Below, piece by piece: positions 62,816 to 62,931 of a stretch of 62,931 bases of DNA (position 1 is its first letter; each line of letters starts with the position of its first letter). The DNA is taken from positions 1 to 62,931 of the forward strand of contig JAAVFJ010000078.1 of the NCBI GenBank assembly GCA_014800845.1, written 5' to 3'. The notes below the pieces were generated by a model. That model saw nothing but the letters and a program-made list of their open reading frames with translations, searched no databases and had not been told where the DNA came from. Source of the stretch: Bacteroidales bacterium. Lineage in GTDB: Bacteria > Bacteroidota > Bacteroidia > Bacteroidales > Muribaculaceae. The position numbers and the translations under genes are program-made.

Positions 62816-62931
62816 TTATTGATGTCCGACAAACACTTCTAAACCACTGATTATCAGATAATATTTTATGTATAAGCCCTGTTGTTTAAGTAGCTCTATA
62901 ATCAGCTGTAACTCTGCGCGTTAGAAGTAGA

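Larger units (their letters stand above)
61189..62931. other. gene-free region holding mirror element B and palindrome C
   Basis: 1.74 kb without a credible gene. Element B (61277-62545, about 1.27 kb) has near-identical inverted arms 61277-61510 and 62301-62545. Nested inside them are CCTAAA-heptamer blocks, then R modules 5 and 6, around an AT-rich spacer. Palindrome C (62561-62815) follows after 15 bp. The last 115 bp of the window show nothing I can assign. Confidence 0.8.

Overview
The window is chromosomal DNA from a Bacteroidota bacterium, most likely order Bacteroidales and possibly a gut Muribaculaceae relative. The evidence is many promoters of the form TTTG/TTG, 19-21 bp, TAnnTTTG; few Shine-Dalgarno sequences; a NuoCD fusion without NuoEFG; a signal-peptide-bearing AtpB; BamD next to a Bacteroidetes-type RpoZ; and DUF4954, DUF3127 and DUF3108 proteins. 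The family-level placement is inference. I found no rRNA, complete tRNA, CRISPR array or transposase gene.

Layout. 1-9 kb: the end of a leucine-rich-repeat protein, sdaA-rnz, a metallophosphoesterase and an acyltransferase (both minus strand), and a TonB-dependent receptor with a downstream lipoprotein. 9.2-26.7 kb: one apparent 18-gene energy operon, nuoA-B-CD-H, then the whole F1Fo ATP synthase set atpD-C-B-E-F-H-A-G, then nuoI-J-K-L-M-N. The ATP synthase genes sit inside the complex I operon. 26.7-34.4 kb: an AT-rich secreted protein, small membrane proteins, a secreted phage-type muramidase between two PepD dipeptidases, a Skp-like lipoprotein and a hexapeptide acyltransferase. 34.4-46.9 kb: rsfS-ftsH-hflX-DUF4954, a DUF3127 protein with an SSB-like tail, dapA-dnaG, and an RSH (p)ppGpp enzyme followed by a glycosyltransferase. 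48.5-61.2 kb: bamD-rpoZ, PASTA-rluD, and a minus-strand run tgt-lptG-antiporter-DUF3108, then a polyprenyl synthase and tatD, ending with a nitroreductase.

The most unusual parts are the two gene-free stretches at 46.9-48.5 kb and 61.2-62.9 kb. Each holds a mirror-image element of about 1.27 kb (A and B) with arms of 200-245 bp around a spacer of about 0.8 kb. The two share a layout: a hairpin with a G6-containing loop of 27-29 nt, a 47-bp palindromic module present six times in the window, and a TTGCCGC-ended module. Each element carries its own short word in both orientations (TGTCCCAC in A, TGTTTCAC in B), changed in parallel so that the hairpin stems still pair. A third palindrome of about 255 bp (C) follows B. 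I see no protein that would mobilise or read them.

How the genes work together: the nuo/atp block links electron input, proton pumping and ATP synthesis in one transcript. Envelope functions recur (LptG, BamD, Skp-like, muramidase, PASTA, polyprenyl synthase, TonB receptor). Growth control is represented by RSH, RsfS, HflX, FtsH, DnaG and RpoZ.
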